NCBI GenBank assembly: GCA_022559985.1
Contig: JAFJTR010000020.1
Span: 62,001-126,000, forward strand
Direction of reading: 5' to 3'
Origin: Parastagonospora avenae f. sp. tritici 18332-5
Lineage: Eukaryota > Ascomycota > Dothideomycetes > Pleosporales > Phaeosphaeriaceae
Length of the DNA stretch: 64,000 bases
The notes below the pieces were generated by a model. The model was not told where the DNA came from. It ran no database searches and saw only the letters and a list, made by a program, of their open reading frames with translations. Within the stretch, counting starts at the first letter, position 1; each line of letters starts with the position of its first letter. Below are positions 1 through 10,602 of the stretch, one piece after another. The position numbers and the translations under genes are program-made.

Positions 1-1330
1 CGTCCCAACAATCACCCAGTGATGATATCGGAGACAGTACTGGCTTCTGATTCGACTTGGGCTGCGAGATATCGAATATAGACTTCTTAGAAGCTGGCAA
101 AGCTGGAAGCTTGAACGTTGGGTTCTTGTTGACCTGTGGCCTGGCCGTTGGTATACAGACGCTTGCTTTCTTAGACAAGCTGGAAGATCGCACATGTCCT
201 GGCACCGCGGGTAGCTTAAAGCCTGACGAAGGGGCATCTAGGGGAAGATTTGGGGATGTATAGTCGGTAGAGACGCGGACGGGGAACTGTAAACGCTGGA
301 ACGTATACTGACTGTCGTTTCTATACTTGGCAGGGAAAGGGATCCGAGTAAGCAGTGTTTTGGTGCCTTCGAGCTGACCGTCTAACACGACACACTCCAA
401 GCGCTCGTTCTCCGCACGGAGGATGCGGAGGCGTTGGCTCTTGGAGAGCTGACTGCTCGTATTGAGATTCCGCAGAAGATTGACGACACTGCCCACTTTG
501 ATTCGCAGCCGATGGGGTGGTAGGCCAACAGGGTTGAGCTTGTGGAGGAGGCCAGGCGTGGGGTCCCATTCCGGCAGCCTCAGCGAAACGTCCTGCGAGA
601 GCAGTTCGATAAGCGGCTCCGGCAGCTGGTCTAAGATATTCTCAATGGCTTTGTTGATCGGACCGTGCAGACGTGCAAAGTGGGCGTCGTCTTTGGTCGG
701 CGTGGGTTGGGGTGGGGCAGTAGGTGGTGGGGGTGCGAGTGCGAGTACGGGCTGTGGGTGCTGCACGTGTGCGGGAGCCTGTTCAATAGGGTCGGACATT
801 AGGAGGTCATGGGCCTCGAGCAGCGTGTCGTCATCCAGGTCGTCGTCGACATATTGCTCTAGTAGCGTCGCCTCAGCAGTTGGCAGGTTAAGGCTAACAT
901 CGGCGTCTTCGCCATCGTCATCATCGTCCCACGGCTCCTTCTCCACCGTCTGAGCAATAGCCTCAAGCGTCCTGGTGAGTTCCAGATTCCGGCGGCGCTG
1001 TTCTTCCTCCTTGCGCCGCTTCACGCCTAAGAAGGCCTCCATGCCGTTCTTCAATTGCGCCTGGGTATGGCTGTATCCGATCAGCTGTGTCGCCAGCCCC
1101 ACGCCCGTTTGCTTGCGGGCGGCTTTCTCCTTCTCCTCCCGCTCTTCGCGTTTCTTCTTGGCGGCTTTGCGATTCTTTTCAGCGTCGCGCAGGCGCGCTG
1201 CGCGCACGTCCAGCTTGTGGCCGCGTTCGAGCTGCTTCATCTGCCGCTCGGGCAGACGAGGTCCATTCTGCTTGTGCTGCTTTTTCACTTCGCTGGTCGT
1301 CTGCGCGATTCGGAGCGGGTTTGGCGGCAT
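1..1330 (-). CDS. Basic coiled-coil protein with PIF1/Helitron-helicase-like C-terminal segment (3' end beyond window)
   Basis: The minus strand is open from ATG 1330 to the window edge, giving at least 443 residues. Residues 1-130 are extremely Lys/Arg/Glu-rich and probably form a charged coiled coil. An acidic stretch (PWDDDDDGED) and a Pro-rich linker follow. From about residue 270 to 357 the sequence (LPPHRLRIKVGSVVNLLRNL, then TRIPF, then FQRLQFPVRVS) matches in order the distal 2B/SH3-like part of PIF1-family helicases, where family members read LPPH..L.VG.P.MLLRNL, then IPRIP, then RRQFPV. In helicases a Walker A/B ATPase precedes this and INKSQGQ follows. Neither is present here, because the sequence turns into a Ser/Pro/Lys-rich tail after VSTDYT. 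Helicase activity is therefore unlikely. Function is unknown, and the domain match is by eye. Confidence 0.6.
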   Translation of the reverse strand, partial: MPPNPLRIAQTTSEVKKQHKQNGPRLPERQMKQLERGHKLDVRAARLRDAEKNRKAAKKKREEREEKEKAARKQTGVGLATQLIGYSHTQAQLKNGMEAFLGVKRRKEEEQRRRNLELTRTLEAIAQTVEKEPWDDDDDGEDADVSLNLPTAEATLLEQYVDDDLDDDTLLEAHDLLMSDPIEQAPAHVQHPQPVLALAPPPPTAPPQPTPTKDDAHFARLHGPINKAIENILDQLPEPLIELLSQDVSLRLPEWDPTPGLLHKLNPVGLPPHRLRIKVGSVVNLLRNLNTSSQLSKSQRLRILRAENERLECVVLDGQLEGTKTLLTRIPFPAKYRNDSQYTFQRLQFPVRVSTDYTSPNLPLDAPSSGFKLPAVPGHVRSSSLSKKASVCIPTARPQVNKNPTFKLPALPASKKSIFDISQPKSNQKPVLSPISSLGDCWD

Positions 1331-1949
1331 GTCGGGCGTCGCATCGCCTCACTTCCTAGTTGGGACGTGTGCTGGTGAAGGTCCACTGACAGCATGGGAG
1401 TGGCGTGGTCATGTTCGCTGCACGGATCTTGCGCTAGCACGAACCAAACACGCCATCACGTGCTCGCAGCAGGATGCTGCCCCTTCAACCTCGCAACCAC
1501 CATTTGCTAAACGACAAACTTCAATAAGCGAAGAAACCCCGCCCCATCATCTCACCGAGAATATTGCCTCTACAGTAGTACATACTACTGCATGTCGTCA
1601 CTTACGAGGGAGAGTGAATAACGGCGTTCCATAGCCTGAAGCTATAAACGGGGCCTCTACGTCAGATTTGAAAACCAATAACACTGTGTATAGCTTCAGG
1701 TCATCAGATAGGCTACCTTCGCTTGCACCCTGGTCGCTTTTCGTCGTATTTGAGGACCTGTACAATTCGGACCAAAAGCGGAAATACACGAGTGCAAATT
1801 CCTGCGCCGGTCTCCGCAAGCGCATCATGGAAGATGAAAACCGATGCTCTGCAGCCGCCATTTCGACCCGCCTATAGCTCCGCTTTTCTTGGCTTGTATG
1901 AAGCAATCTGTAGACAAGCTCGTCCGTTTTACAGCATCTCACGACCATC
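1331..1949. promoter_or_regulatory. Divergent intergenic region with a 66-bp palindromic element
   Basis: This region separates the minus-strand gene ending its leader at 1330 from the plus-strand SDR starting at 1950. The short ORFs in it show no family features. The only structure I see is the inverted-repeat element at 1635-1700. I found no clear TATA box. Confidence 0.5.
1635..1700. repeat. 66-bp MITE-like inverted-repeat element, copy 1
   Basis: The ends are perfect 12-bp inverted repeats, CCTGAAGCTATA at 1635-1646 and TATAGCTTCAGG at 1689-1700, flanking a 42-bp core. A second 66-bp copy with the same architecture lies at 28845-28910. The two share about two thirds of positions, including AACGGGG-like sequence next to the left arm, ATTTGAA in the core and TAACAC before the right arm. 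Both copies are preceded by ATAG. I saw no unambiguous target-site duplication. It has no coding capacity, so it could be a small non-autonomous element or a mobile hairpin. Confidence 0.6.
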
Positions 1950-2800
1950 ATGGCATTTTCTCTGAGAGGCGTGGCTTACATTACAGGTGCCGGCTCCGGT
2001 GAGTTCCATGCTTCCCGTTGAGCACATACGAGCTCGAGTGGCTCACATGACAAGGCATTGGACAGTACACAGCGTACTCGATGGCAAGGCAGGGCGTCCG
2101 CTCATTCGCCCTCCTTGATCGTAATCCTGTCACAAACACGATCAGCGAGCTCAAGAAGATCGCACCAGATATCTCGGTCAGGGAGTTCGAGCTCGACGTG
2201 ACCAACGAGAAAGCCATCGACGACAGCATAGAAAATACAATCAAAGAGTTCGGCCGCCTCGACTATGCAGTCAACAATGCCGGCATCGGTGGCATCATCA
2301 AAACTTCCGACCAGATCCCCAAAGACGACTTCGAAAAGGTTCTTGCCGTCAACACAACTGCCGTGTGGCAATGCCAGCGCGCTCAAATCCGCCAAATGCT
2401 CAAGCAAGAGAAAAGTACCAACTCTTATCGGTCATACCGTGGATCCATTGTCAACGTGGCCTCCATGTATGGCCTTGTGGCACCTCCATCCAACGTTCCG
2501 GCTACCGCATATGCGACTAGCAAGCATGCTGTGATCGGTCTCACCAAGTCAGACGCCTTGGCCTTTGCCCACAAGGGCATCAGGATAAACGCCATTTCGC
2601 CAGGATATGTCATGACTCCGCTCGTGCAGCAGACTATGGGTCAAGGCGACATGATGGAGACGGAGCGGAAGAAGGTGCCTGTCCACAGATACTCAGAGAT
2701 GGAAGAGATCGGCGATTGTATTGCCTTCCTACATACAGACGCAGCGAGTTATATGATCGGTGCAACCCTTGTCGCCGATGGAGGGTACACGATAGTCTAG
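1950..2800 (+). CDS. Classical short-chain dehydrogenase/reductase (SDR 1)
   Basis: Two exons, 1950..1998 and 2055..2800, give 264 residues. The intron (GTGAGT..AG) interrupts the nucleotide-binding motif, and splicing restores TGAGSGIG at residues 12-19. Other hallmarks are NNAG at 90-93, the catalytic Ser at 153 and YATSK at 169-173, followed by SPGYV. Such enzymes oxidise alcohols or reduce ketones with NAD(P). The length is normal for the family. The C-terminus (YTIV) is not a peroxisomal signal, unlike SDR 2 in this window, so it is presumably cytosolic. It lies about 560 bp upstream of, and in the same direction as, a Baeyer-Villiger-type monooxygenase. That fits formation of the ketone substrate, but the substrate is inferred from context only. 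Confidence 0.92.
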
Positions 2801-3363
2801 CCGGCAGAACAATATCACTCTCGCCAATACGTATTTGCTTCATTCTCAGCTTTGATCTAATGCTAAAATATGGCCTCAACTGACCCCTCGGTCCAGACTT
2901 TCACTAGCTAATGCCCCGGTTATCGCTTGGAAGAGCGTTGAGTACAATCCTCTCGCGCTTCACTCACCCGCTGATCGTCCAGACTTATTTGGCCGGGGCC
3001 ATGTGCCACCATAACGACTCAGCTTGCACGGTTTGTCGTTGTCATGCGACTCGGATATGCTTAGCCCATGCTGCCGGGAAAGACCGACCCCTCTGAATGT
3101 GCAGCATTTACAGTAGCGCGGAACCCCGGATTTCGATGCCCCACAAGATCTGACTCGCAACGACAAAGAGAGTCAGACGTTTGGAGAGAGTGGCTGATTC
3201 ATGACTCTCGAAGATCGGAATGTTGGGGTTGTACGCGCAAGTGACGAGCTTAAAAGACGTGCAGAACTCTTTACACGATTAGGTTCGCACTCGCAATCGA
3301 CTCCTCAATCTTGAGCCTTCTTCATTTGATCGACTCTTCTCTTCAGTCCATACCGCGCGCGCA
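2801..3363. promoter_or_regulatory. Promoter region of monooxygenase 1
   Basis: Intergenic DNA between the SDR 1 stop and the monooxygenase start. It contains one CCTCGG hexamer at 2886-2891. I see no gene in it. Confidence 0.4.
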
Positions 3364-5310
3364 ATGGCAGACTTCCTTGTTCCGTCGTCAACCTCTCCAG
3401 GGACAGATGCCCAACATCGGCTTAGGGGCCCCATCCATGCACAGCGACATGTTCGCGTAATTTGCATTGGAGCCGGTGCTTCTGGTCTTCTAATGGCATA
3501 CAAGCTGCAGAAGCATTTTACAAACTACAGTCTTCAAGTTTATGAGAAGAACATCGAAGTATCAGGAACGTGGTTTGAAAACCGTTATCCTGGGTAAGTC
3601 TCGTCACGATACCCGAAGAATCCTTTGACAGGGTGGATGCGATGCATTACCGGTACCACGCAATTTGCCGAACAAGCGAATGCTGACCCCTCATCTAGGT
3701 GCGCATGCGACGTCCCATCACACAACTACACATGGTCCTTCGAGCCCAAACTTGACTGGTCGGCTGTGTACGCTAGCTCGAAAGAAATCTTCGCATACTT
3801 CAACGATTTCGCGCGAAAGTATGGTCTGCACAAATATGTCAAGACGCGGCATCAGGTCGACAGCGCACTTTGGAACAAATCTAAGGGCGGTTACGATGTG
3901 CAAATCAAGGATCTTGAGAGTGGTCAAATCGTGAATGATCACTGCGATATTCTTGTCAATGCGGGGGGCATTTTGAACAACTGGCAATGGCCTGCAATTC
4001 CAGGTATTGACAATTACAAAGGCACACTACTGCACACTGCGAATTGGGACGACAGTATCGACCTGACTGGTCGTAATGTAGGCTTGATTGGCAACGGGTA
4101 TGTAGCACGGCTCTCAATTAAAATTTATTTACTGATGTCTTGCAGCTCATCTGGTATCCAAGTTCTTCCCACAATCCAGCCTTACGTGAAGAAAGTCACA
4201 ACATTCATCCGCGAACCAACCTGGGTCTCACCAGTGCAAGGCCTCGAGCAACACGTCTTCTCAGAGCACGAGAAGTACGAATTTGCCACCAAACCCGGTG
4301 CATTGACTGAGTACCGAAGGAACATCGAGCGCGGCTTGAATGGTCAATTTGGCATCTTCCTGAAAGACAGCAACGTCAACAGCGAGACTGAAGCATACTT
4401 TCGCCAGCAAATGACTGAGAAGCTGCACAACCCTTACCTTGAGGAGAAGCTGATACCCAACTGGCATGTTGGCTGCCGACGTCTTACACCTGGTGTTGGC
4501 TACCTAGAGGCTCTCGGCAAAGACAACGTCGAGACCGTCTACGGAGAAATCAACGAGATCACCGAGCGGGGCTGCCGCTGCGACAATGGACAAGAATACC
4601 CTGTAGACGTTCTCATCTGTGCGACAGGCTTCAACACTTCCTTCAAACCACGCTTCCCTGTCGTGAATGCTGAAGGCAAGAATCTACAAGACGTCTGGGG
4701 CAAAGAGCCTCGCTCCTACCTTGGCCTTGCTGCCGCCGACTTCCCCAACTATCTCATCTTCCTCGGTCCCAACTGTCCAATCGGCAACGGCCCAGTCCTG
4801 AGTGCGATCGAATGTCAAGCAGATTACATGTGCAAACTGATCGACCGCTTCCAGACACATAACATCTCCAGCTTTTCGCCAAAGGCCGAGGCCGTCGATG
4901 ACTTCCTCGCTTACAAGGACGAGTACATGAAGCGCACCGTGTGGCACGACCCATGTCGCTCATGGTACAAGAGCTTGGGCGCTGACGGTCCAGTGACTGC
5001 GCTGTGGCCTGGATCGACACTACACTACATCGAGGCGCTCATGGAGTTGCGACTTGAAGACTGGGAAGTCAAGTATGCTGGCAACCGCTTCGCGTGGCTG
5101 GGCAACGGGTACAGCCAGACCGAGATCGACCCCACTGCAGATTGGGCATTCTATATCCGCGAACGCGATGATGACGAGCCGATCTCTAGATTGAGGAAAT
5201 TGCAGCTTTTGAACAAGAGTGGCACAGTCGTGCCCAGTGCTGGTATCAACTTCACTGGCGCGGGGAATGATAATTCAGCGAGTGAGAATTCAGGGCAGGC
5301 GAAGCTGTAA
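3364..5310 (+). CDS. Baeyer-Villiger-type flavin monooxygenase 1, PTS1 terminus
   Basis: Exons 3364..3593, 3699..4097 and 4146..5310 encode 597 residues. The FAD Rossmann motif GAGASG is at 36-41, followed by VSGTWFENRYPG and CACDVPSHNYTWSF, the signature stretch of this class. The fingerprint appears as YKGTLLHTANWD (consensus FxGxxxHxxxW). A second dinucleotide motif, GNGSSGIQ, lies across the second intron. These enzymes insert oxygen next to a ketone to give esters or lactones, using FAD and NADPH. The protein ends GQAKL, and AKL is an accepted PTS1, suggesting peroxisomal import. The 48-bp second intron lacks a stop and keeps the frame, so retention would insert 16 residues in the NADPH motif. 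A paralogue lies at 11772-13735. Confidence 0.92.
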
Positions 5311-6592
5311 ATCCTTATGTTGAGGGAGGAAATTTTGTCTGCGCTCCTGGATCAGTCGAGCCGGCCTGTCTGTGTATGGCGTTTTGCATCTGTATGTACT
5401 GAGCGAGTCTTGCATTCTATTGGAGGACCAATCCCCTGAGAAACACATCTTTCTTCTTCATTACGCTTTCACGAAACACACATGCACGAATCTAGTCACA
5501 CCACATTTACAGACACTGCCTCCAGATGCCGCAACTATTCGTGTCCGCTCTGCTGAAACTTGCGACCTCCTTGGAGACTATCTAGCAAGTGGTGCACTAG
5601 CCTGTATGGCTTCAAAGGTTTGTTAGACTGCAATAAATCCTGGAAGAGACGTTAGAGATTGACAGCTATAGCTATCGCTACGACATACTGTTCCCGAGGT
5701 CACTTTAGTGCGTAAGGTCAGGCACGAATCGTTGCGCCACTTGGTGCTGCAACTCCAAGATGACAAGAATAGATGAAGCATGGAAATATCCCAAAACAAG
5801 TGAAACAGAAACAAAGTTTCGCGCTAGTGCAGTTCGGCTCTCCACTTCGCGGCCCCTCGAAACATCCGACCACTCCAGCGCAACACGTCCGATCTTACGT
5901 CAAACATTCGCGACACGGCCAATAAGTTGCGCTTGAGTATCTGGAGAGCCGCACGGGTCGGGGAAGATCATGTCAGCATAGTGAACGCTACCGCGATCCG
6001 ATGGATTAGGGCTGTGATGATGAGATGAAGAGCAGGTGCAGTGGTGAAGAACAGTCCAAGATAACACAACAGGAACGCTTCTGTCTATCCACGTCTTGAG
6101 GTGAATCAAACAAGACATGTTTGCGTCGATCGAGCTGCATTTTAATCCGTCATCGAACACAGCAATGAAAAAACCCCGATTCTCAGCTCGGCTAAACCAC
6201 GCTCGGCTGCCTCAGCTATTCCATAGTACCAAACCGGCAATCCTCAGGGTCTCCAGCGCACGGTCGCTACCGCTCGCAGCAAGTTCGTTTCGGTGGCTTC
6301 TATTTCGCATGGCCTGCTCATGGATGATCGTCGGCGTAGTACCAACAAGTGCAGCCCGTACGAGTTTGGGGCTGGGGTAGGACGTGTAACAACCAATGTC
6401 TTGACGTTTGATGCGCGCTTGAGAATGCGCCTTTGGGTCTGAGTGAGCATAGACGGATAGGTATATAAGATGGAAGATAGTCACCATCAACATCATCATC
6501 ATCACCACCATCAGCAAGCAAACACTCCAAGCTTCCACATACCATATCATACTCAACGCAACACATCTTAAGCTAGAACAGATACTACAGAA
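5311..6592. other. Intergenic region without recognised gene
   Basis: About 1.3 kb with only short ORFs that have no family features. The distal part is the promoter of the next gene, with a TATA box at 6462-6468 and a short CAT/ATC-rich simple repeat around 6484-6513. Confidence 0.5.
6462..6468 (+). promoter_or_regulatory. TATA box of DUF7053-like gene
   Basis: TATATAA lies 125 bp upstream of the ATG at 6593, within a normal distance for a fungal promoter. A CA/T-rich stretch follows it, which is typical of filamentous-fungal leaders. Confidence 0.5.
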
Positions 6593-7062
6593 ATGCCTAC
6601 TTCCCAAATCTCCACCCCCCTGAACGGTGTCCCCGCCACCACTGTCATCGCCGCCCTCCATAACCACGACCTAATGATCAAAACCCTCTGCCCAGCACTC
6701 ATAAGCTACCACTTCGAGTCCGGCGACAAGGCCACATCAGCCACATACTCTATCACCGACCGCAAGCCCATCGGCCAAGCAGGTTCCTTCCCCTCCCCCT
6801 CCCATTCACCTACTAACCCGATTGCCAGACAACCTACAAGCTAACCCTCACCAACGTCTCCTCCGGCGTCGATTCCCTCGTCAACGCCAAGCCGCCCGTC
6901 GGCGTCCTCACTATCTCGGGCAAGTGGCGCGTTGCAGATGGCAAGTTGAGCGAGGAAGTGGATATTGATGCGAATTTCATGATGAAGAAGGTGGCGAAGT
7001 CGAATGTGGAGAAGACGCATCCTGAGCAGCATGTTAAGTTGTTGGAGGCTGCGCTGGCTTAG
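6593..7062 (+). CDS. Small DUF7053-like protein
   Basis: Two exons, 6593..6778 and 6829..7062, give 139 residues. The first exon contains LHNHDLMIKTLCPALI and a TSATYSITDR element. The second contains TYKLTLTNV, AKPPVGVLTISGKW and a C-terminal helix. This resembles the fungal DUF7053 family (xLHNHxxMI, then W/YSxTDR, then a GxWxV core), whose function is unknown and whose fold may be a START-like ligand-binding cup. Frame continuity requires an intron of the GC..AG class (donor GCAGGT at 6779). The adjacent GT donor at 6783 would shift the frame away from the conserved tail. It sits inside the catabolic run, and a ligand-binding accessory role is conceivable but unproven. Confidence 0.75.
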
Positions 7063-7721
7063 ATGTAGGCTGGGAAAGGGGAAAGAGGTGGGGGAGTTGT
7101 AATTCAGTTAGCTTGTGGGCATGATATGGAGTTTTGATTAGAGTATACCGTTGGTGTTGTGTAGTGTTTATGTTCAATGATTGATTGTTTCACAAGCTAG
7201 TTTCCAGCACGATCTCGAGAACAGGCAGCGGCGAAATTCGGGCATGCTCTACACGCACCAGGGGATGCAATAATTCGTGCGCGTTCTATTTCATTTCAAC
7301 TTACTATTACAGGGTAGCTATCATCTTACATACACGCCTGAATAGACTCGATAGCTTATCAGCACGCCACGAGGAGCTTAAACAACCTTGAAGTCGAACG
7401 GCTGGACTGAAATGCTCTCCGATAGTTTGGGTCGTGAGGCATAGCGCGCACGAATTATTGCCACACCTGGTGCACGTACACGACATGAGCTAATACATAG
7501 TCTTCAGCGGTATACTCATTATTTGATCAATGGAACCTATATATATACACAGCTATAAGATCCTCTACCTAATCCTGTAGATAATTTTGAGTAGATACAG
7601 GCTAACTCTTCACCTTCTTTGGTGGTCAGGAATCTGTTCGCCGCCTGATGCCAAGGCCCTGTTCGCATGCCAACTCCTACTCCTTTCGCTACATCCCATT
7701 GAACCAACCCAAACCCCTCAC
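7063..7721. other. Convergent intergenic region
   Basis: 3' flanks of the DUF7053-like gene (plus) and the Zn2Cys6 regulator (minus). I see no gene or notable repeat here. Confidence 0.5.
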
Positions 7722-10602
7722 TCACAAATCAAACTTGTCCCCATTATTCCCAAACGCATCTCCACTGAACGCACTCTGCGGCGGAAATCCATCCAAATCA
7801 CTCCCCACGCTCATCTCCGCCGACCATTCCTTCCCCATACCCCACTCTCTTTCACCCAAGCTCATAAAATCCAGATTAGTCATGCCATCCACGCCACCCG
7901 TCTCGCCATCGAATGCACCCATTTCCGGAAAGTGCACATTAGCAAGCTGGCTTATCGAGTCATTTGCTTCGAATTCAGCGCCCATCCATGCTCCACTATA
8001 CCGGGGATTTGAGCTTGATAGCGTGGTGCTGGGTGTAGATAGTGCGTGCGAGAGCTCAGGTGTTTCGTTCAATGCTGGCCACCCAGCGCCGACTTCTGAT
8101 CGCGGAGTGACCATGATGTAACCATCTAGTCGATCCGAGTGGTCGTCGAAGCGCGGCGGCGGAGGCGCCTTGATGTTGAATCCATGTTGGTCGATGGGCA
8201 TGCTGAGTGTCGTACTGATACTGCTCGTTCGTGGCTTTCGCAAGCTTGTACTTGTGCCTGCGCGGGGTCGGCCAGTCTGGCGCTTCTTCCAGACGGTGTT
8301 CATGTTTTCGCACTCGTCCATTTCGATTGTGGAGCCGCGACGGGCGGGCACGAGGGCGGACTTGGGCTTGTAGAGACGGAATTGATTAGGCTCGGGGCCG
8401 CCGCGTAACTCGACCATTACTGCGCGAAGCACGACAGACATGCGTTCTGCGGGTTGATAGGTGTGGGCCATGTCTGAGAGGGCGGCAGATAGACACTCTA
8501 GGTATTGCATGTTGTTGTTGCGGTCGTTGGCGTCTTTGATGAATGCGAGGGCAGCTACCAAGGCTGTTGCTGCAGTACCCTGTTTGAATATCAGTATCTA
8601 GAATGTCGCTATGAAAGGTCAATACATACCGCATGCTGCATACCAGTCACAAAAATCTGCTTTGTGTCGAATCGCTGTCGATGTTGCCAGTAGATCCTAG
8701 CAACTCGAATAGCATGCTTCGTGCACACCGTTCGACTGAGTGCCGAGAAGTGGTCATCAGGTCCAGTCTGATCGCTATTCGTGCTTTGGTCTTCATACAA
8801 AGCAAAAGGCCTATGTAATAAGATCAAGCTCGCATGATATTGCTGGTGTAACAAGAAGAAGGAGAAGGGCGCTGTGGCGATATTGTTTGGCGTCCATCGC
8901 AACTGGTCGGGCAGTCGAGCGTACCAACTACTAAACTCACGGTCCAGAGCTGCCATGCGCATATACTGATTGCGATCGATTGCTGATTCAGGATTCTTCG
9001 AGTGCGGGTCCATGTTCTCGGTGATCTTGCCGGCAAGCTCCATGAGATCAATGAGCGCTTCGTAAATTGTAGTCTCCATGCTCTTTCCCGCACCTGCAGG
9101 TCGGCAAGCCCCGAGACGTTCGAACTGCTTGGACAGATGATATATCTCGAGATCCGAAGACTTCATACTCGTTGGTCGACCAAGGAAGAGTGCCCAATAT
9201 CTGTCAGACTGTATTAGCTAGCTGGGTGCTGATGCGGTCGAGTCAGTAATTACTTGTCATAGATTACACACGCCCAGAGTGTCATTTGGCGGATCTCAAC
9301 CTCGCGCTCTGGTAAGCCCGAGAGTCTTGTGTCCAGATGTAGCCTACGCGAACGTCAGTAATCGTTATATTCGAGACAGAACAAGCGCTAACGTACCCTA
9401 TGTCGAATGCAAGTCGTACAGCCATGCCTCCGTACATCCACCCTAGATTATCGCGGCCGACTCCACACTCTAGATCGCCAAGAAGCAGTAACGCGACAAC
9501 TGAAGGGATACCACCCGGCCTCTCCAACTCATGATCAAGCATATACTTTGCTTCCCGATGCAAAGTACTCTCCATCTGCGGCAGCGCGATCTTTCTGATA
9601 TCAGGTCGATTCTTCTCCGCGAATCTAAAGCCCATGGCCAGCACACAAACGTGCAAGAAACCAGAGTAGAATTGCGTGCGGCCCATCTCCCGATCTTCGT
9701 TGAACGCCTCCTGATGTAAGACGTGTATGACAGGATTATAACACTGCCAGAAAAGATCCATGAGGTAATCGTACGTCTCCAGAGGCAACGATCGGATGAT
9801 CTTGTCAGCCCGGCGCGCCTGCTCGGATTGTTCTTGTGCAGAGTCCATGTGATTGCCGATTTCCGAATGAACGTGGCAATTTGTAGTAGGACCGAAGTAT
9901 CGTAAGCGGCCACTGAGTTGATCGAAGCTGAGATGGCCGCGCGTCGAAAGTAACCTGTTGACCATACCATCTTTCTTGGGCGGCGGGAGCATGGACGGTG
10001 AGCTTGCACTTTCTGCATCCCCGAATGGGCTTTCGTTTTGCTCTAGTGGATCGAAGTCTTGATATAGATAGTCGTCTTGTGGCGAGGGCTGACTTCCTGG
10101 ACTTGATTGTTCGTGTTGTGTGTTCTGAGAGTTTGTCGTTTTGCGATTCTCTGATTCATCTTCGTTTTGCTGATTGCCGTGGCGTGTCTTGGGAGGGTGA
10201 TTTGCTGGTGGTGGTTCTTGACCCTGGTCTTTGAGCATAGTCTCTAAAAGGGCTACGCGCTCAGTAAGAGAGCACATGTATGCTCTCGATATAGGTCTAG
10301 AGTGTGTTAGCTACATGGCTGTTTGTGCTTGCTTAGTCATACCGTCGCCTCTCATCGTCGTTCTTGATAACACAGTCAACGCCTGATCGTTTGCATTGCG
10401 TGCATTCCTTGTCTCCTGGAGGCACGACACAGCGTATCCGCCGATCTCTACACGAAGCACATGCTACCGAAGCCCTGTGACGTGGTTTTGATGACTTCTC
10501 CTTTGTTGAACCTTTGTCCGCTGATGTTAAGTCTGGTTTACCATCCGCTGATGACAGGTTGGCATCCTGCGCGTCTTTCTGTTGGTCTTTCGTGTTGGCC
10601 AT
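7722..10602 (-). CDS. Zn2Cys6 transcription factor with fungal-specific trans domain
   Basis: Five exons on the minus strand (10602..10343, 10296..9397, 9343..9254, 9200..8630, 8579..7722) encode 892 residues. The binuclear zinc cluster uses Cys 48, 51, 58, 67, 70 and 77. A basic linker and a heptad-like segment (SLTERVALLETML) follow, suited to dimerisation. The middle region (about 220-640) carries fungal-trans landmarks: FWQCYNPVIHVLHQEAF, GWMYGGMAVRLAFDIGLHLD, and then LWACVIYDKYWALFLGRP, which runs through two short introns. The tail is Ser/Gly-rich and probably activating. It is the only regulator inside the 2-33 kb catabolic run, so it is the best candidate for controlling that run. 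The inducer is unknown. Confidence 0.9.

Noticed and set aside
462..1634. Plus-strand ORFs of 163 and 219 aa
   Set aside because: They are antisense shadows of the minus-strand open frame 1-1330; composition (runs of Ser, Arg, Cys) is typical of reverse reading of a Lys/Glu-rich gene.
1598..1951. 117-aa minus ORF upstream of SDR 1
   Set aside because: It spans the palindromic element, shows no family features and would overlap the SDR promoter.
6484..6513. CAT/ATC simple repeat as a functional element
   Set aside because: Short and imperfect; such stretches are common in fungal leaders.
8139..10234. Several plus-strand ORFs of 60-90 aa
   Set aside because: Antisense to exons of the Zn2Cys6 regulator.
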